Source: Papio anubis
Taxonomy: Eukaryota; Chordata; Mammalia; Primates; Cercopithecidae
DNA length: 64,000 nucleotides
Direction: 5' to 3'
Assembly: GCF_008728515.1 (NCBI RefSeq)
Contig: NC_044980.1
Location: forward strand, 28,226,290 to 28,290,289
Positions 11,877-23,890 of the stretch are shown in pieces. Every line of letters starts with the position of its first letter. Within the stretch, counting starts at the first letter, position 1. A program made the translations under genes and the position numbers. Below the pieces are notes generated by a model. That model did no database searches. It was not told the origin of the DNA and saw only the letters and a program-made list of their open reading frames with translations.

Positions 11877-12718
11877 TTTTTATTCAACTCTTAATACCTA
11901 TTTTTCTGAGTTTGCTTTATTTTCAGGCATTTTCTAACTCCAAGTGGAGAAAAGTTACATTGCTGCATTCAGGTTTTTCTATCTTCAAGACTGCATCTAA
12001 TAGATTCACTTGGAATTGACCCATCTTGAATCATTCATTTTTGGAAGGAGCCTCAATTTGGATTATGCCTATCCAGAGTGAAGGGATGCCTAATCTGATG
12101 TATGTAGACCTAGAGTGGGCAGAAATAGTTCCCCACAGATAAATCAATGTACTTTTAGTAAAACAACAAAAAATAGATGCTGGGAGGCACATTAAGTGAT
12201 GATCTCATCACACAAGGGTCTCAGAAAACACAACTTACATCCAAAAACCAAGAAGATTCATCCCTGCTGCTGCTGATGGTTTGTCTGTAGTGCCCTCTAG
12301 AGACCACACCATCTGTGTTTTGGGAATGGCTCTTCCCTAAACCCAGGGGTGTTAATTTACTGGGTACAGTAATCAATGGTATGCCACACTTATGATCATA
12401 AAATACACCGAGTAAAGCCATTTCTAGGACTTTTTTTGAAAACTAGGAGGTTGGGGGTGGATAATCAATCTATTATTATGGGTAAAAGCCTGGTATTTGT
12501 CAATGGCTCTGTCAACATGGATGATTAGGACTTTCTAAGAGTTAATTCATGTAATAAAAATAGAGATAAGATTTAGTAAGGAATCCTAAAAGTACTGGAG
12601 ACATTTATTTCAGTACCTCTATGCCCTTCATAGGAATTCAATTATACATCTCTTGTCTTTTTTATGTTTTCAAAGTAAGCATATAATATGCTTCTTAAAT
12701 GGAAACTGCACATGTTAT
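11877..12718. other. Unassigned DNA
   Basis: No gene recognised. The 66-codon minus-strand frame at 12221-12421 has no known motif. Confidence 0.4.
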
Positions 12719-12723
12719 ATAAG

Positions 12724-13272
12724 TGTGATGGTTAATAATAGGTGTCAACTTGATTGGATTGAATGATGCCTAGGTGAAGTATTGTTTCTGGGTGGATCTG
12801 CAAGGGTGTTGCCAGAGAAGACTGACATTTGAGTCAGTGGACTGGAAGAGGAAGACCCATCAAATGGTCTGCCAGTGTGGCTAGAACAAAGCAGGTGGAA
12901 GAAGGTGGGATAAGCTCACTCACTGTCTTCTGGTTTTCACCTTTTTCTCATGCTGGATGCTTCTTTCCATTCCTTCTGCCCTTAGACATCAGACTCCAGG
13001 TTCTTCTGCCTTTGAACACTTGGGCTTACACCAGCGGTTGCCGAGGACTCTCAGGCCTTTGGTCACAGACTGAAGGCTGCACTGTCGGCTTCCCTACTTT
13101 TGAGGCTTTTGAACTTGGACTGAGCCACTACTGGTTTCTTCCTTCCTCAGCTTGCAGATGGCCTAATTGTGGAACTTTGCCTTATGATCATGTGAGCCAA
13201 TCTCCCTAATAAACTACCTTTCTTATACACATATATCCGATCAGTTCTGTCCCTCTGGAGAATTCTAATACA
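12724..13272 (+). mobile_element. Solo LTR, MLT2-like (ERVL)
   Basis: The element starts TGTGATGGTTAATAATAGGT and ends CTCTGGAGAATTCTAATACA, the usual edges of MLT2/HERVL LTRs. Between them are 'gtcaacttgattggattgaa', 'gggtgttgcca', 'atttgagtcagtgg', 'cttacaccagcggtt', 'cagactgaaggctgcact' and a poly-A signal region (AATAAACTACCTTTC near 13208). Imperfect 5-bp flanks ATAAG (12719-12723) and ATAAA (13273-13277) suit a target-site duplication. No internal retroviral sequence adjoins it, so it is probably a solo LTR. The 126-codon frame at 12829-13209 is part of the LTR. Confidence 0.85.
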
Positions 13273-13277
13273 ATAAA

Positions 13278-14943
13278 ATACCATTCTCTTCACAGATCTT
13301 GTCAAAAGTAGTTACATTTCTCATATGTCTGCAGCATCAGAAATAAAGAGTTATTTATCAGCGTTTGTTACTTCTAAAATATTACAATAACTGGAAATTT
13401 GATTCTTATTGTTGCTAATTATATCTTCTTATTAAAGCAGAGTTTACCATCAAAGGAAAATAAAACCTTCTTGAGGACAGCAGTTGCTGACAAGCATACA
13501 GATGGCACTTTTACAAGGCTGTTATAGTGATCCATAGAAACTATGGGTAGCCATTAAGCATGCTTATGTGGAAAAAACACATTTGCAGTAACTTATGATG
13601 TTATAAAATGGTGTGGGTTAGTAGCTGACCACACTGAATAGGGCAGAAGTAAAATATATTAATATTATATAGTCAACCCTTTCCTCCAGGTGTCTCCAGA
13701 TCAGCTACTTCCATCTTTATACTTCTGCCTTCTTCCTCTTGCAATTTGTCTTTGTACTAGTCAGGCAAAAGCTAACTTGTATGGGCACACTAAGTATCCA
13801 TTTTCCACAACACGGAGTTCAATGCAAGCTGTGGGAATTAGCCATTTCTCCAATAGGTCCTTCTGTTGTTGGTGTCCCCAATCTTAACCATATTATTCTC
13901 ACTTTTGCCATCCAAAGGGAAGAAATAATAGAGAATACTGTGTTACAAAATGTAAAAGCTGAACCTGGAAAGTGATGTGCATTTCTTTCACCCATATTTC
14001 ACTAGGCAGAACTCAGATGCTTGGCCCCAAATTAACTATTCAAGGTATAAGTTTATGTTTTCTCATAATTTGGCTGGGGTTTGGGAAAAAAGGAGTAAAT
14101 ATTTGTGTCAATACAATTATGTTCCTCCTCAATTTTACAACATATGTTATTTTAAATGCTTGGTTATACCTTTTACCAAAGCGTACTTTGTAGTCTACAC
14201 ATTATTTATCCACAAGGTAGCGAAAAATACCATAGAATTATTAATGGTTTCATACGGTTTGCCATGATATTGAACAATTTGAGAACTCAAAAAAAACGGC
14301 ACTTTACAAGGGGCCAGTGTTTATGGCCTTTCATTATTGCAATGACAAAACAAATAAACAAATATGTAGGTAAATGAATTAGCAGCCCTAATAAAATTGC
14401 ATGACAAATTAGAGAAGGAAGGCAGAAACTCAGACAGGCAACACCTGCACTTCATACTTGGTACATTGCTACTGAAATAAATATCCATGTGTTTTTCAAA
14501 GTGGTGTTCTACTAGAGGAAGCACAGCAACCACTCAGCAAGTGGATTTAACTATAACTCCCGGAAGTGGCGAAATTAATGAAAGTCTTGTTTTGGAAGAA
14601 TTATTATTGCTTTTCATTACTGAGCAGAAAGGGGAGCTGCAGTGGCAAGATTATGATCTATGCAAGAGAAATCATCTGCTCATACCGTGGAATAAGGGCC
14701 AGAAATACTGATGTCATTTGCAGGTATCGTGATTGATCATGCCGCTAGCACCATGAATTGCGTACAGGTGGATTCTGATGACACATGCCTATAAAGGAAT
14801 GATAAGGGTGTAAGAGGATTTCGAAGTCTCAAACATCATTTTCCCAGATTTTAAAATAATTTTACCCAGTGAAATCATCAAGGGTACCCATGCCAAATTA
14901 GGCGAGAGCTGAAGCAAGCACTATACATAAAGATAAAAATAAG

Positions 14944-14974
<31 letters not shown>

Positions 14975-16669
14975 AAAAGAAAAGAAAAAGGGGGGAAAAA
15001 AAAGGTGAAAAAAAAACCACCCGAGGGTTCTTTTCTGGTAGTAGCAAAATATTTTAGTGGCCCAAAACTCTGCACCTCAACATGACATCAAACTGTTTTA
15101 GTGATACTATGATACTGCAAACACAAATAAAATAGATGAAGGATATTTTCACAATGCTAAAAATGCTTGAATAAAACCTGGTAGGCAGAAGGGTAGATTT
15201 CACAGGAATTTTTGATGTGGGTGGAATTCAGCTTCTTTTGAGAGTAGCTACCCTAGGGACAGTCTCCAAAGGAAAATGCATAAAACCGGTTTCCCCAAAT
15301 GATGGACTAAGGCAGATTCTGGGTGGAAATGCCAATGAATATTTATGTGCCATGCCAGAATTTACTACGATAGTTACAAGCTCAGCTGAAGCCCTGACCC
15401 TATGGGGCTGTAAAGAGATTCAATTACTCATGCCATCACTTTTCTCCCCTCGCTGGAAGTATTTTTTAGTGCATGGGTGGCAGAATTCATGAGTTTGTGT
15501 TTTTTAAATCAGCATATATGTTGAGATGCAAACTGAAAATACTAGGCAGTATTTGAGGACTCAGGATAGCATCTTGTTAAAGAAGATATGCTGTCAGTGG
15601 GAGAAGACATAGTGTCTATAGTAGCAGAGTCAGTAGAGGATAGAAAGGGGCTTGGATCTGGGTAATTGCAAAATATAAGCATACTTACTTAAAAATGGAA
15701 GTAAGATGCAAAGATAAACCCAAGAGGCAGACTGGAAATAAAGGAAGTCCATTCTAATTTTAAAAAATGTATTACGAAAGCTTTGAATTGCCCTAAAACT
15801 TAATGATTTTAATTGAACAATCTGTTAAGAAACAAAGCAAAACAAACACCCAAAGGCAAGTAAGACTAAGCAAAGCAACACACACAAAAGATAGTATGAA
15901 AATGTATTCCATGAGATATAAAGCCAATGAGACAAATATTAATAATTGATGAATCTAGGTGAAAGGTAGAAATTTATTAATTGACTGTTTTTGTAACTTT
16001 TCTATAGATTTTAGTGGGGAAATTTAGTTAAATAATTTGTTAGACAGAAGCTAATGTAGAAATGATCTATAAATAAAGATATCAGATACTGCCACAATAT
16101 AAGACTACAGTTGTTTGGTGAATAATAACCAATATGCCCATTTATTTTAAGAGATGTTAGGCTCATAATAAACAGACCACAGAGAAGACAGAGTGAGAAG
16201 CATTTATGTAAACAGGGGCATTATTTAGAAATCTACATATAGAAAAACAATTGTGCTAATCAGCCCCACATTCTTGTTTCTTCACTCTTAGAGCACAGAT
16301 AAAAGGGGTGTTCCATTACCAAAAAAATGCATTCCCACTAGGTAAAATGAACTAGGAATTTAGGTGAAAGCTAAAACTTATTTAGAGGAAACTGACAGCT
16401 GGGGGAAAATTTTGTTTTAAGTTTGGCATTATGTCTTCTGCCTTCCAACCAGCTTTCTATAAACCTGATTTACATAGAGTCCTCAGAAAAAAATGCTCAG
16501 AGAAGAACTTGAATGAAATACCTAGTAGGAAAGTCAACTGATTCTTGAAATCATAATGGTAATTCATATCTTATAGACAATCAAAGGTGTAAGTGAATCA
16601 AGAGAAAAAGCATAAAGTTGAGCAGCTGTCTAGAAAGTTTTGGGTCACAGAAACAGACAAAAATATAGA
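13278..16669. other. Unassigned DNA with short open frames
   Basis: No gene is recognised. Frames of 65-96 codons at 13690-14377, 14487-14711 (74 codons) and 15217-15492 (91 codons) overlap in different frames and show no known domain. The parts at about 13.7-14.1 and 14.5-15.5 kb are less AT-rich than their surroundings and may be decayed old transposon or ERV-internal DNA. I cannot name them. Confidence 0.35.
14943..14974. repeat. (AAAT)n microsatellite
   Basis: A run of about eight TAAA units is followed by an A/G-rich stretch to about 15017. No Alu body is attached, so it is a free-standing simple repeat. Confidence 0.9.
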
Positions 16670-16674
16670 ATCAC

Positions 16675-17049
16675 TGATATGATTTGGCTGTGTGTCCTGA
16701 AACTCACCTTAAATTGTAATTGCCATAATTCCCACATGTCAAGGGAGAGACCTGCTGGGAGGTGACTAGATCATGGGGACGGTTTCCCTCCTGCTGTTCT
16801 TGTGATAGTGAGTGACTTCTCATGAGATCTAATGGTTTTATAAGTGTTTGACAGTTCCTCCTTCACACTTGCTCTCCCTTGCCTGTTACAACGTAAGATG
16901 TGCCTGTTTCCCATTCTGCCATGATTGTAGAGAAGTTTCCTGAGGCCTCCGCAGTCATATGGAACTGTGAGTCAATTAAATCTCTTTCCTTTATAAATTA
17001 CCCAGTCTTAGGAAAGCTCTTTAGAGCAGTGTGAGAACAAACTAATACA
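16675..17049 (+). mobile_element. Solo LTR, THE1/MST-like MaLR
   Basis: It begins TGATATGATTTGGCTGTGTC and ends AGAACAAACTAATACA, the edges of THE1/MST LTRs. Internal matches include 'cctgctgggaggtgactagatcatggggacgg', 'gctgttcttgtgatagtgagtg', 'catgagatctaatggtttt', and the promoter/poly-A end 'tctctttcctttataaattacccagtctta'. At 375 bp the length suits THE1 or a short MST. The flanks ATCAC and GTCAG agree at three of five bases. No internal region adjoins it. Confidence 0.88.
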
Positions 17050-17054
17050 GTCAG

Positions 17055-17600
17055 GCTCCCTTCAAGTACAAAATCCATTTAGATAGAAAATATTGAGCAT
17101 TAAAGAGCTTTAGAAATGCAGAATCAGTGATCCAACCCACAGAAAGGAACCATTAGAAAATAATACGTCAACAAAATTATGAATTAGAAAAGGAAAAATT
17201 TGAATCAGTGAATCTGCATTATTTTATAATGGTGTAAGCATGCCATTATACATTTGTCAATACCCACAGCCCATACAAAACAAAGAGTAAACACTAATGT
17301 GAACTTCTATTAATAATATTTCAATAATGACTCATAAGTTGTAACAAAGGTACCACATTCATTTCTTCTAATATTAGAAGTAACTGGTAAATGGGTTTGA
17401 AAGTGAAAGGGCATATGAGAACTCGCATTTTCTACTCAATTTGGTTGGTAGAGATTTGAATCCTAAAGGTGCTTCTGGTGAGGTCTCAGAAAGATATGAA
17501 GAACATGTCACTGGTCAATGGAGGAAAGATGACCCTTGTCATAAAGTGGAGAGAACTTGACTGAGTTCCATTCTACCGTTGGGAGGAAAGTAGAATTTAT
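17055..17600. other. Unassigned DNA
   Basis: No recognisable gene or repeat in this stretch between two MaLR-related segments. Confidence 0.35.
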
Positions 17601-17609
17601 TAACAAAGA

Positions 17610-18350
17610 GTTGATATTTTCAAGCACAGTGTGGAACAAACTCTCTGGTTTCTCCTTCTTGCTTATACCAGTTTAATACAAGAGAAAATAGATAACATGA
17701 GGAAGAAATCATTAAGCAAAAAGAAACCAACACTTGAGGATTTGGAAAATTCTCTGCTTATCCAGGCAGCTGCAAAAAATGAGGAAAAAAAAGATGTTCT
17801 GGAGAGAACATTAAAGCTATGGCTGGACAGCCATGATTTAAGATTGCTAAAGAGATTAGACATGTGATTTACGGATTTAATCAAACATCTAATGAGAAAC
17901 CAAGAATAAAATTTGGGCTATTCAGAAAGGATCTGGGGAGAACTTTCATGTCTAGTGGCTTAGAATCCCATGGTGCATGGAAGACTGATAAGGTATGGGA
18001 ACTTCCTTATCCAGCAGATACCATGCTGGGACTGATAGGATTGGAGATGGCAAGAAATAAGGGAAAAATTATACTGAGGGAAGAGTCATAGTTGCAGAGG
18101 CCAGAAAGGACAGAGCAGTGGGCCCAGAGTTTGGGCAGCCCAGTGGGGGCTCCAGAGCTCAGAGATGGGATCATTGCCTTGTAGGACCCAGGGAGTGAAG
18201 CATCAGGTCACAGAGGATTAGTATGTGGCCTTAAAACCTAATCGAATTTGCCTAGGTAGGTTTCGGGGTTGCTTGGAACTCAAGACCATTTTATGTTTCC
18301 AATTTCTCCCTTTTGGAATGTGAGTGCGATCTTATTTCTGTCTTATCACA
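17610..18350 (+). mobile_element. MaLR internal-region-like fragment
   Basis: Several short stretches resemble MaLR (MLT1/MST) internal sequence: AAAGATGTTCTGGAGAGAAC with 'atggctggacagccatga' near 17790-17840, a GC-richer part at 18110-18190, and CCAATTTCTCCCTTTTGGAA near 18299-18318. The last is a typical MaLR internal 3' segment. Two short frames (17631-17867, 17864-18091) lie inside and look like remnants without a recognisable domain. No LTR directly borders it. Family assignment is tentative. Confidence 0.5.
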
Positions 18351-18419
18351 CCATAAAGTGTTTTTTTTTTGGTTTGTTTGTTTGTTTTTTAAGTTGAGTC
18401 ATACGAAGTATGTTAATGG

Positions 18420-18850
18420 AGTAAAACACAACAAAATTAGAAATGAAACATGGCAGAAAAATTAAAAAATTCAGAAATACGTGGAAATTTAAAAATGTAC
18501 TGCTAAATAACTAATGGGTCAAAGAAGAAATCATAACAGTAATGACAAACAATTGGATTTAGTGGAAAATGAAAACAAAACATAATAAATTAGATAGGTA
18601 TTCAAAATCAATGCTCAGAGGAAAATTGCAAAGCTGCAATATGCTTTTTAGTAAAATAGAAAGGTCTCAAATAATGACCAAATTCCTACCTAAGAAATTA
18701 GGAAAAAGAACATGTTCCAAACTAAACCCAATAGAAGCAAGAGAAAGGAAATTATAAAGATTAGAGAAAAATAAAATGGAGAATAGAAAAATGACAGAGA
18801 ATATCAGCAAACAAAAATTGTGTATTTTAAAATAAGTGACAATATTATTC
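18420..18850 (+). mobile_element. Old L1 ORF2 fragment
   Basis: The order of short matches fits the segment of L1 ORF2 after the endonuclease domain, in sense orientation: CTAAATAACTAATGGGTCAA and AGAAGAAATCATAACAG near 18503-18540, then 'aaatgaaaacaaaaca', 'atgctcagaggaaaattgc', 'agaaaggtctcaaat', 'agaagcaagagaaagga' and 'attataaagattagag'. The frame is interrupted. Strong divergence indicates an L1M-age copy. Confidence 0.7.
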
Positions 18851-18889
18851 AACATTTAACTCCTTACAAGATTGTAAAGCTTACGCAAT

Positions 18890-19015
18890 CAATGATTCCC
18901 AGCCTTCACTTTGTTAGTTAAATAGGGAAAAATGAATATATATTGAAGTATTGTGAGGATAAAATTAAATGGTAAAGTGCTTAGTAAATATCCCCATGCC
19001 AGGTCCTTGACATTT
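18890..19015 (+). repeat. MIR-like SINE fragment
   Basis: The string 'aaatagggaaaaatg...ttgtgaggataaaattaaatgg...agtgcttagtaaatat' follows the order of MIR features (GGATAATAATAG, TGTGAGGATTAAATG, AGTGCCTGGCACATA). It is diverged and short. Confidence 0.45.
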
Positions 19016-20879
19016 GAATGAAGTTTGGACTTTAAAAGGCATTTGAAATATAGCTATGCATACATATATTTAAATGTGTGTATAAAGCACCCGTTTTTTC
19101 TGTAATTTATATTCTGTAACAATACTTCTTTGATATCTACTGCTTAAAAATTCTTTTACTACAAATTTAGGATATGATTCTGAATTCTATTTAAATCTTA
19201 AAGTTTAGATATTAAAGACAATCTTATATATTTTATTGTCTTTATTCTTACCTTTGGTCATTTATTGAGATAATTTGATATTTCCAATTAAAAATTTAAA
19301 GTTAGGACAATTTAATCACCATTTTATACTTTTATTAAGTAACCATGGGTTGATTTTATTTTACCATCGCAATTTAGTTGAGGATAAAAAGTGTATATCA
19401 CTCCTCAAACAAATAACTATTTACAAGCACTATTTACGCCAATAATCGCTTTAAACTGAATAAAATTAATGGGGTTTATTAATAAAAATTATATTACAAT
19501 TTTAATCAGTTAAGTAGTCTTAGTTTATATCTGAAAAGGTTGATAATTTGAAGTCTAAAATATCCATTTTAAAATATTACTAAGAATCATTTGTCTTGAA
19601 TTTTTTAAAGCACATTTATTAAACCACAATGAATCCTGTGAAAAGTAAGGAAGCAGATTTATTTCCCAAGAGACTGTGGATCGGCACAGTGTTGGAGCAA
19701 ACAAGCACAATGTTCCACAGTGTATCATTTACATTTGCCTCAGGGGAGCTTCGGTACTTCCGAATTCCATGACAAAGTCTAATACTTTGAGGGAAATTTG
19801 ATCTTTCTGACAGTTCTACCAAATTATCATCCCAAAAGCAGAAATAATTCTTGGTCTATGATTTAGGAGTCAAGGCAATTTATTATTGGGGAGATAAGAA
19901 AACATGATTTTCTTTCTTTTTTGCACAATATTTAGTGGAATGTCTTTAACTCTGTAACGGGAGCAGCACTTATTTTGGGTAATATATTCCATATTAAACA
20001 GTCGTATTTTTCAGTTGTGCTATTTAGCAATTATTCACTTTTCCAAGGATTAGAGAGAAGAACAGAAAAGGAAGGTGAGAGAGAGAGGGAGAGATCATCC
20101 ATAATCACTTAAACAATGGCAAAACTATTTATGTGATTAGGATATTTATCAATTAGAAAAAAATTTTAACATCTATCATTTTTATTTTCTTCTTAGGTTG
20201 TAAAATTTTATAAATAAAATAATACTTATTTCTGAATACATATTATCAAATATCAAAACTAAAATGTAATTTCTGAAATGAAAAATTTTTAAAAATACAC
20301 AGTCACAGACACACACACACATATTTATTAGGTACCATTTATTTTATGAGTTCCTATTTGTCTGCTTTCATGTGTGTGTTGGAGTAAGAAGATTGTGTGG
20401 TGGTTGAATTTCTCTATGGAAAAAATAAATTTCAAAGGTAAGTCACAGGTTTTTCTAAATCCAAGATATGTATGGGTTGGGACAGTGACTGAAGCCATGT
20501 TTCATGGGATTGTAAAACCAAATACAGGGCTGTGTAGACCTTAAAGATGTGACAAATCAAGGCTGCAAAATATCACTCAAAATAAAATTAAAATTGGATT
20601 CTGGAATTATCCACAGAATTATGTAATTTTGAAATAAGACAATCTATATGTGACACCAGACTGCAAAACAAATTCCCTTGAAAAGATTGCTGTGTGGAAA
20701 AAACAGAGTCTCACTAATGGAAAAGATTATAATATCAGTTCCTTAAAATTAGATGCTCCTTGCACACAACTTAATGATTATATGTCATAGTGTTTGCCAA
20801 GGAAGGAAGTGTAGAATAATGTCAAACATTTTATCCTTAGATGACTTTACTCAGATGATTTGTCCTTTTATTTTATTTA
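19016..20879. other. Unassigned AT-rich DNA
   Basis: No gene recognised. The 67-codon minus frame at 19619-19822 is in a slightly less AT-rich patch but shows no motif. A short (AC)n run is at about 20306-20320. Confidence 0.4.
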
Positions 20880-21795
20880 TTTATTTATCTATTCATTATT
20901 TATTTTTACTTAGGTTTTATTGAAGTATGATTTTCATGTAATTTTATTAATGAGTTTTACACAAATAGCTTGAAACATTTTTTAAATGTTTGCTCTTATT
21001 TAATCACTGCCACAATTATGATATAGAACATTTTCATCACTCAAAGAGTTTCCTCAGCCCCTTTGCAACCAGTCTCTTCCCCATATCCTCTGGCTATTGG
21101 CAATCAATAAACTGCTTCCTAACACTACATTAACTAAAATTGTATAATTTGTAATCTTTGGGGACTGGCTTTCTTTATATACCTTTGAGAATTATCTGTG
21201 CTAATGTATATATCAGAAGTCAATTCATTTTTAGTATTGCTTTGCATTCCATTGTATGAATACACAATTTATCAAATATTTAGATAGAACAAAGAAAGTT
21301 GCTATAAATGTCTGAGGTCTTGCCTTGGAGGTGCACATGTTTTAACTTATTTTGGTAGTTACACTGAAGTGAAATTGTTGATTCCATATAATCATAGGCT
21401 TACCTTTCTAGGAAACTCAAATCGTTTTTAGAGTGGCTAGCCCATTTGTCACTGCAATGCAGGGAAGTTCCTCACCAGTGTTTGGTAATGGCCATTCTTT
21501 TTAAATTCAATCACTTTGGTAGGGGTGTAAAGGCATCTTATTATGGTTTTAATTCTTGCATTCTAACAACTAATAACCCTGAGAACCCTGCTTGGTGCTT
21601 AATTATCATCCATATATTTTGTTTGGTGAAGTGTATCTTCAAATATGCTGGCAATTTTTACTGTAAAATTATTTTTATTAATAAATTATAAGAAGTCTTT
21701 ATATACCCTTGGATGTTGGCCCTTTATCAGATATATGATTTTCCATATATCTGCCTTCATTTTTTCACTGTTTAGTATAATGTTAGCTATAGTTA
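20875..21795 (-). mobile_element. Old L1 (L1M) 3'-end fragment
   Basis: Reverse-complement L1M signatures occur in order: the TTTATTTATTTATC poly-A side at 20873-20890; TTGAAGTATGATTTTCATGTA; 'ttttcatcactcaaagagtttcctc'; 'attccattgtatgaatacaca'; 'gccattcttttta'; 'tttggtgaagtgtatcttcaaa'; and 'ctttatcagatatatgattt'. This is the 3' UTR and the C-terminal end of ORF2 of an old L1. All frames are broken. Confidence 0.8.
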
Positions 21796-21905
21796 CTTTG
21801 TAGTATCCCTTTATTGGGATGAGAAGTTTCCTTTCTACTCCAGTTTGCTGAGATGTTTATCATAAATCATCGCAGAATTTTATTAAATTCATGAGATTGT
21901 AGTAA
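21796..21905 (-). mobile_element. L1 ORF2 fragment
   Basis: 'tttattgggatgagaagtttcctttctactcc' followed by 'agtttgctgagatgtttatcat' matches the reverse complement of the reverse-transcriptase part of L1 ORF2. That part is not adjacent to the preceding 3' segment in an intact L1, so there is an internal deletion or a second fragment. Confidence 0.6.
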
Positions 21906-22174
21906 CATTAAAAATTGCTACTGCAAGGAATAATGCCCTTATCACCTTACAATTGATAGTATTGGATAACCAAATGGTAGATAAAGGAAAGCATCTCTTT
22001 ATAAAATTATTCCAATCAAATTAAAAATAAACAATATAAATTAGAATATCACAATTTTGTAAGCCCTAATGAATTAAAAAGAAAAATAAAATATTTTATT
22101 TTTTACTTCATTTACTCTTTCTCTAAGACTTCCTTTTTTATATACATCGGAGTTTCGACCTGTGGGCCTTTTCC

Positions 22175-22440
22175 TTCCTCTTAAGACCTTTACTTTGACA
22201 TTTTGCAAGGCAGGTCTCTTGGTGATAAATTCCTCTCAATTTTTAGTTTTCTGAAAGAGTCTACTTTACTTTTGAAGATAATTTCACTGCTTACTGAAGT
22301 CTAGGGTTGGTGATTTTGTTTTCTTTCAACATCTCTGTGTATTTTTACTTCACTCTTCTTCCCTTGCACAGTTTCTGAGGAACAGCTGTATTTAATCTTA
22401 TATCCGTGGTTCTTCTGTGGGATTTTTTGTTCATTTGTTT
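22175..22440 (-). mobile_element. Old L1M fragment
   Basis: The order 'gcaaggcaggtctcttggtgataaattcctctcaattttt', 'tctgaaagagtctactttac', 'tttgaagataatttcactg' and 'ctagggttggtgattttg' resembles a well-known reverse-complement L1M segment. It is diverged and non-coding. Confidence 0.6.
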
Positions 22441-22735
22441 CGGTTTGTATTCCTTTGATGGTTCTCTATTATTTAACTCCACAAACCATCTACACCGACC
22501 TCTCCAGCAATCCATCAAGCGGCTTCACTAATAGTGTTTCCAGCTTCTGGCTTCTGCTCCTGGACTTTTTACCTGACTTTTACCCACAAACTGTGAGTCT
22601 CTGCGGTCTCTCTCTGTCCATCTCCCACCTATCTTCCTTTTGGCCACCAAATTATTTTGCCGTGACCAACGTTTTGTTTATCAACCAGTCCGTTCTCATG
22701 GATTATTTGTTTTGGTAAACTCCTAAATTGAATTC
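22441..22735. other. Unassigned, less AT-rich segment
   Basis: An 87-codon frame (22455-22718) crosses this stretch. The predicted peptide is Ser/Leu/Phe-rich with no recognised domain. It lies between two L1M segments of opposite orientation, so it may be transposon-derived. Confidence 0.35.
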
Positions 22736-22739
22736 TTTA

Positions 22740-23890
22740 AATGCTCATCAGAAACATACACAAAACTCAAAATTATAAACTTCTAGAAGAAAATATGTAG
22801 CTGAGAAGTGATTATGAGTTTCCCTACTGAAATACAACATCAAAAATATGATTCATGAGAAAAAAACAAATTTTATGGTTAAACTATATTAAAAGTAAAA
22901 TTTACAAAAGAAAACACTATTAAGAAAAATGAAAAACACAGACCACCGACTGGAACCACATATTTATAAAAGACAAACCTGAGAAGGAGGTGTATCTGAA
23001 TATGTAAAATAAGTCTTGAAGGACTCGGCCAATAAGAAACAAATAATCCAGAGTCAGAAAATAGACAAAAAGATCTGAAACCTACACTTCAGTAAAGATA
23101 CATGGATGTACCAAGCATATGCAAAATATGCTCATCATAAGACATTACGGAATTGTAGATTACACAACAAAATACCATTACATACCGTTACATGGCTAAA
23201 ATCCAGAACCATGACAACATCAGATTGTGAGGCAGTCAAGCAAAAGTGCTTTAATTTCTTGCTGATGGAAATTTAAATTGACAGAATGACTTTGAAAGAT
23301 GGCCTGAAGTTTTTACAGTGCTACATATAGTCTTACCATATAATATGACAATTGAAATCCTATTTACCAAAATAGCCAGAAAAACATGTCACAAAGCATG
23401 CACATAAATCTTTATAGCAGTTTTATTCATAATTCCCCAAACTGGAAACAACCAAGATATTCCCTCACCAAGTATACTTGAAATGAAATGTGTTATATCT
23501 ATACAATGGAATACTTTCAGCAATACAAAGAAATGTACTATCGCTTATGAAAAGACATGGAGACATCTTTAACTGTATGTTACTAAGTTAAACTCAGGTA
23601 ACTGAAAGACTACACTGTATGATTCCAATTATATAACATCTGAAAAAGGCAAAAATGAAAGGTTGTGGAAAGATTAGTTTTTCCAGGTTGATGTGGAGGA
23701 AGGAAGGCTAAGAAGATGGAGCACAGAGAATGCTTTTAAAGTAGTGATACTATTCTGTATGAAAATGTAATGGTGGATATACGACATGAGGCACTGGACA
23801 AACCAATACTTTATAACAGAGCGAACTTTAATGTAAACTATGAGCTTCAGTTATTAACATGTGCCAATATCAATTGCAATGGAAATGTAT
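22740..23890 (+). mobile_element. Old L1 (L1M) 3'-half fragment
   Basis: Sense L1M signatures occur in order: 'atgctcatcataagacatta', 'aaataccattacatacc', 'tagcagttttattcataat', 'ccaaactggaaacaacca', 'acaatggaatactttcagcaat', 'gactacactgtatgattccaa' and the 3' UTR pattern 'actttataacagagcgaac'. This is the end of ORF2 plus the 3' UTR of an old L1. Numerous stops and indels are present. Confidence 0.82.
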
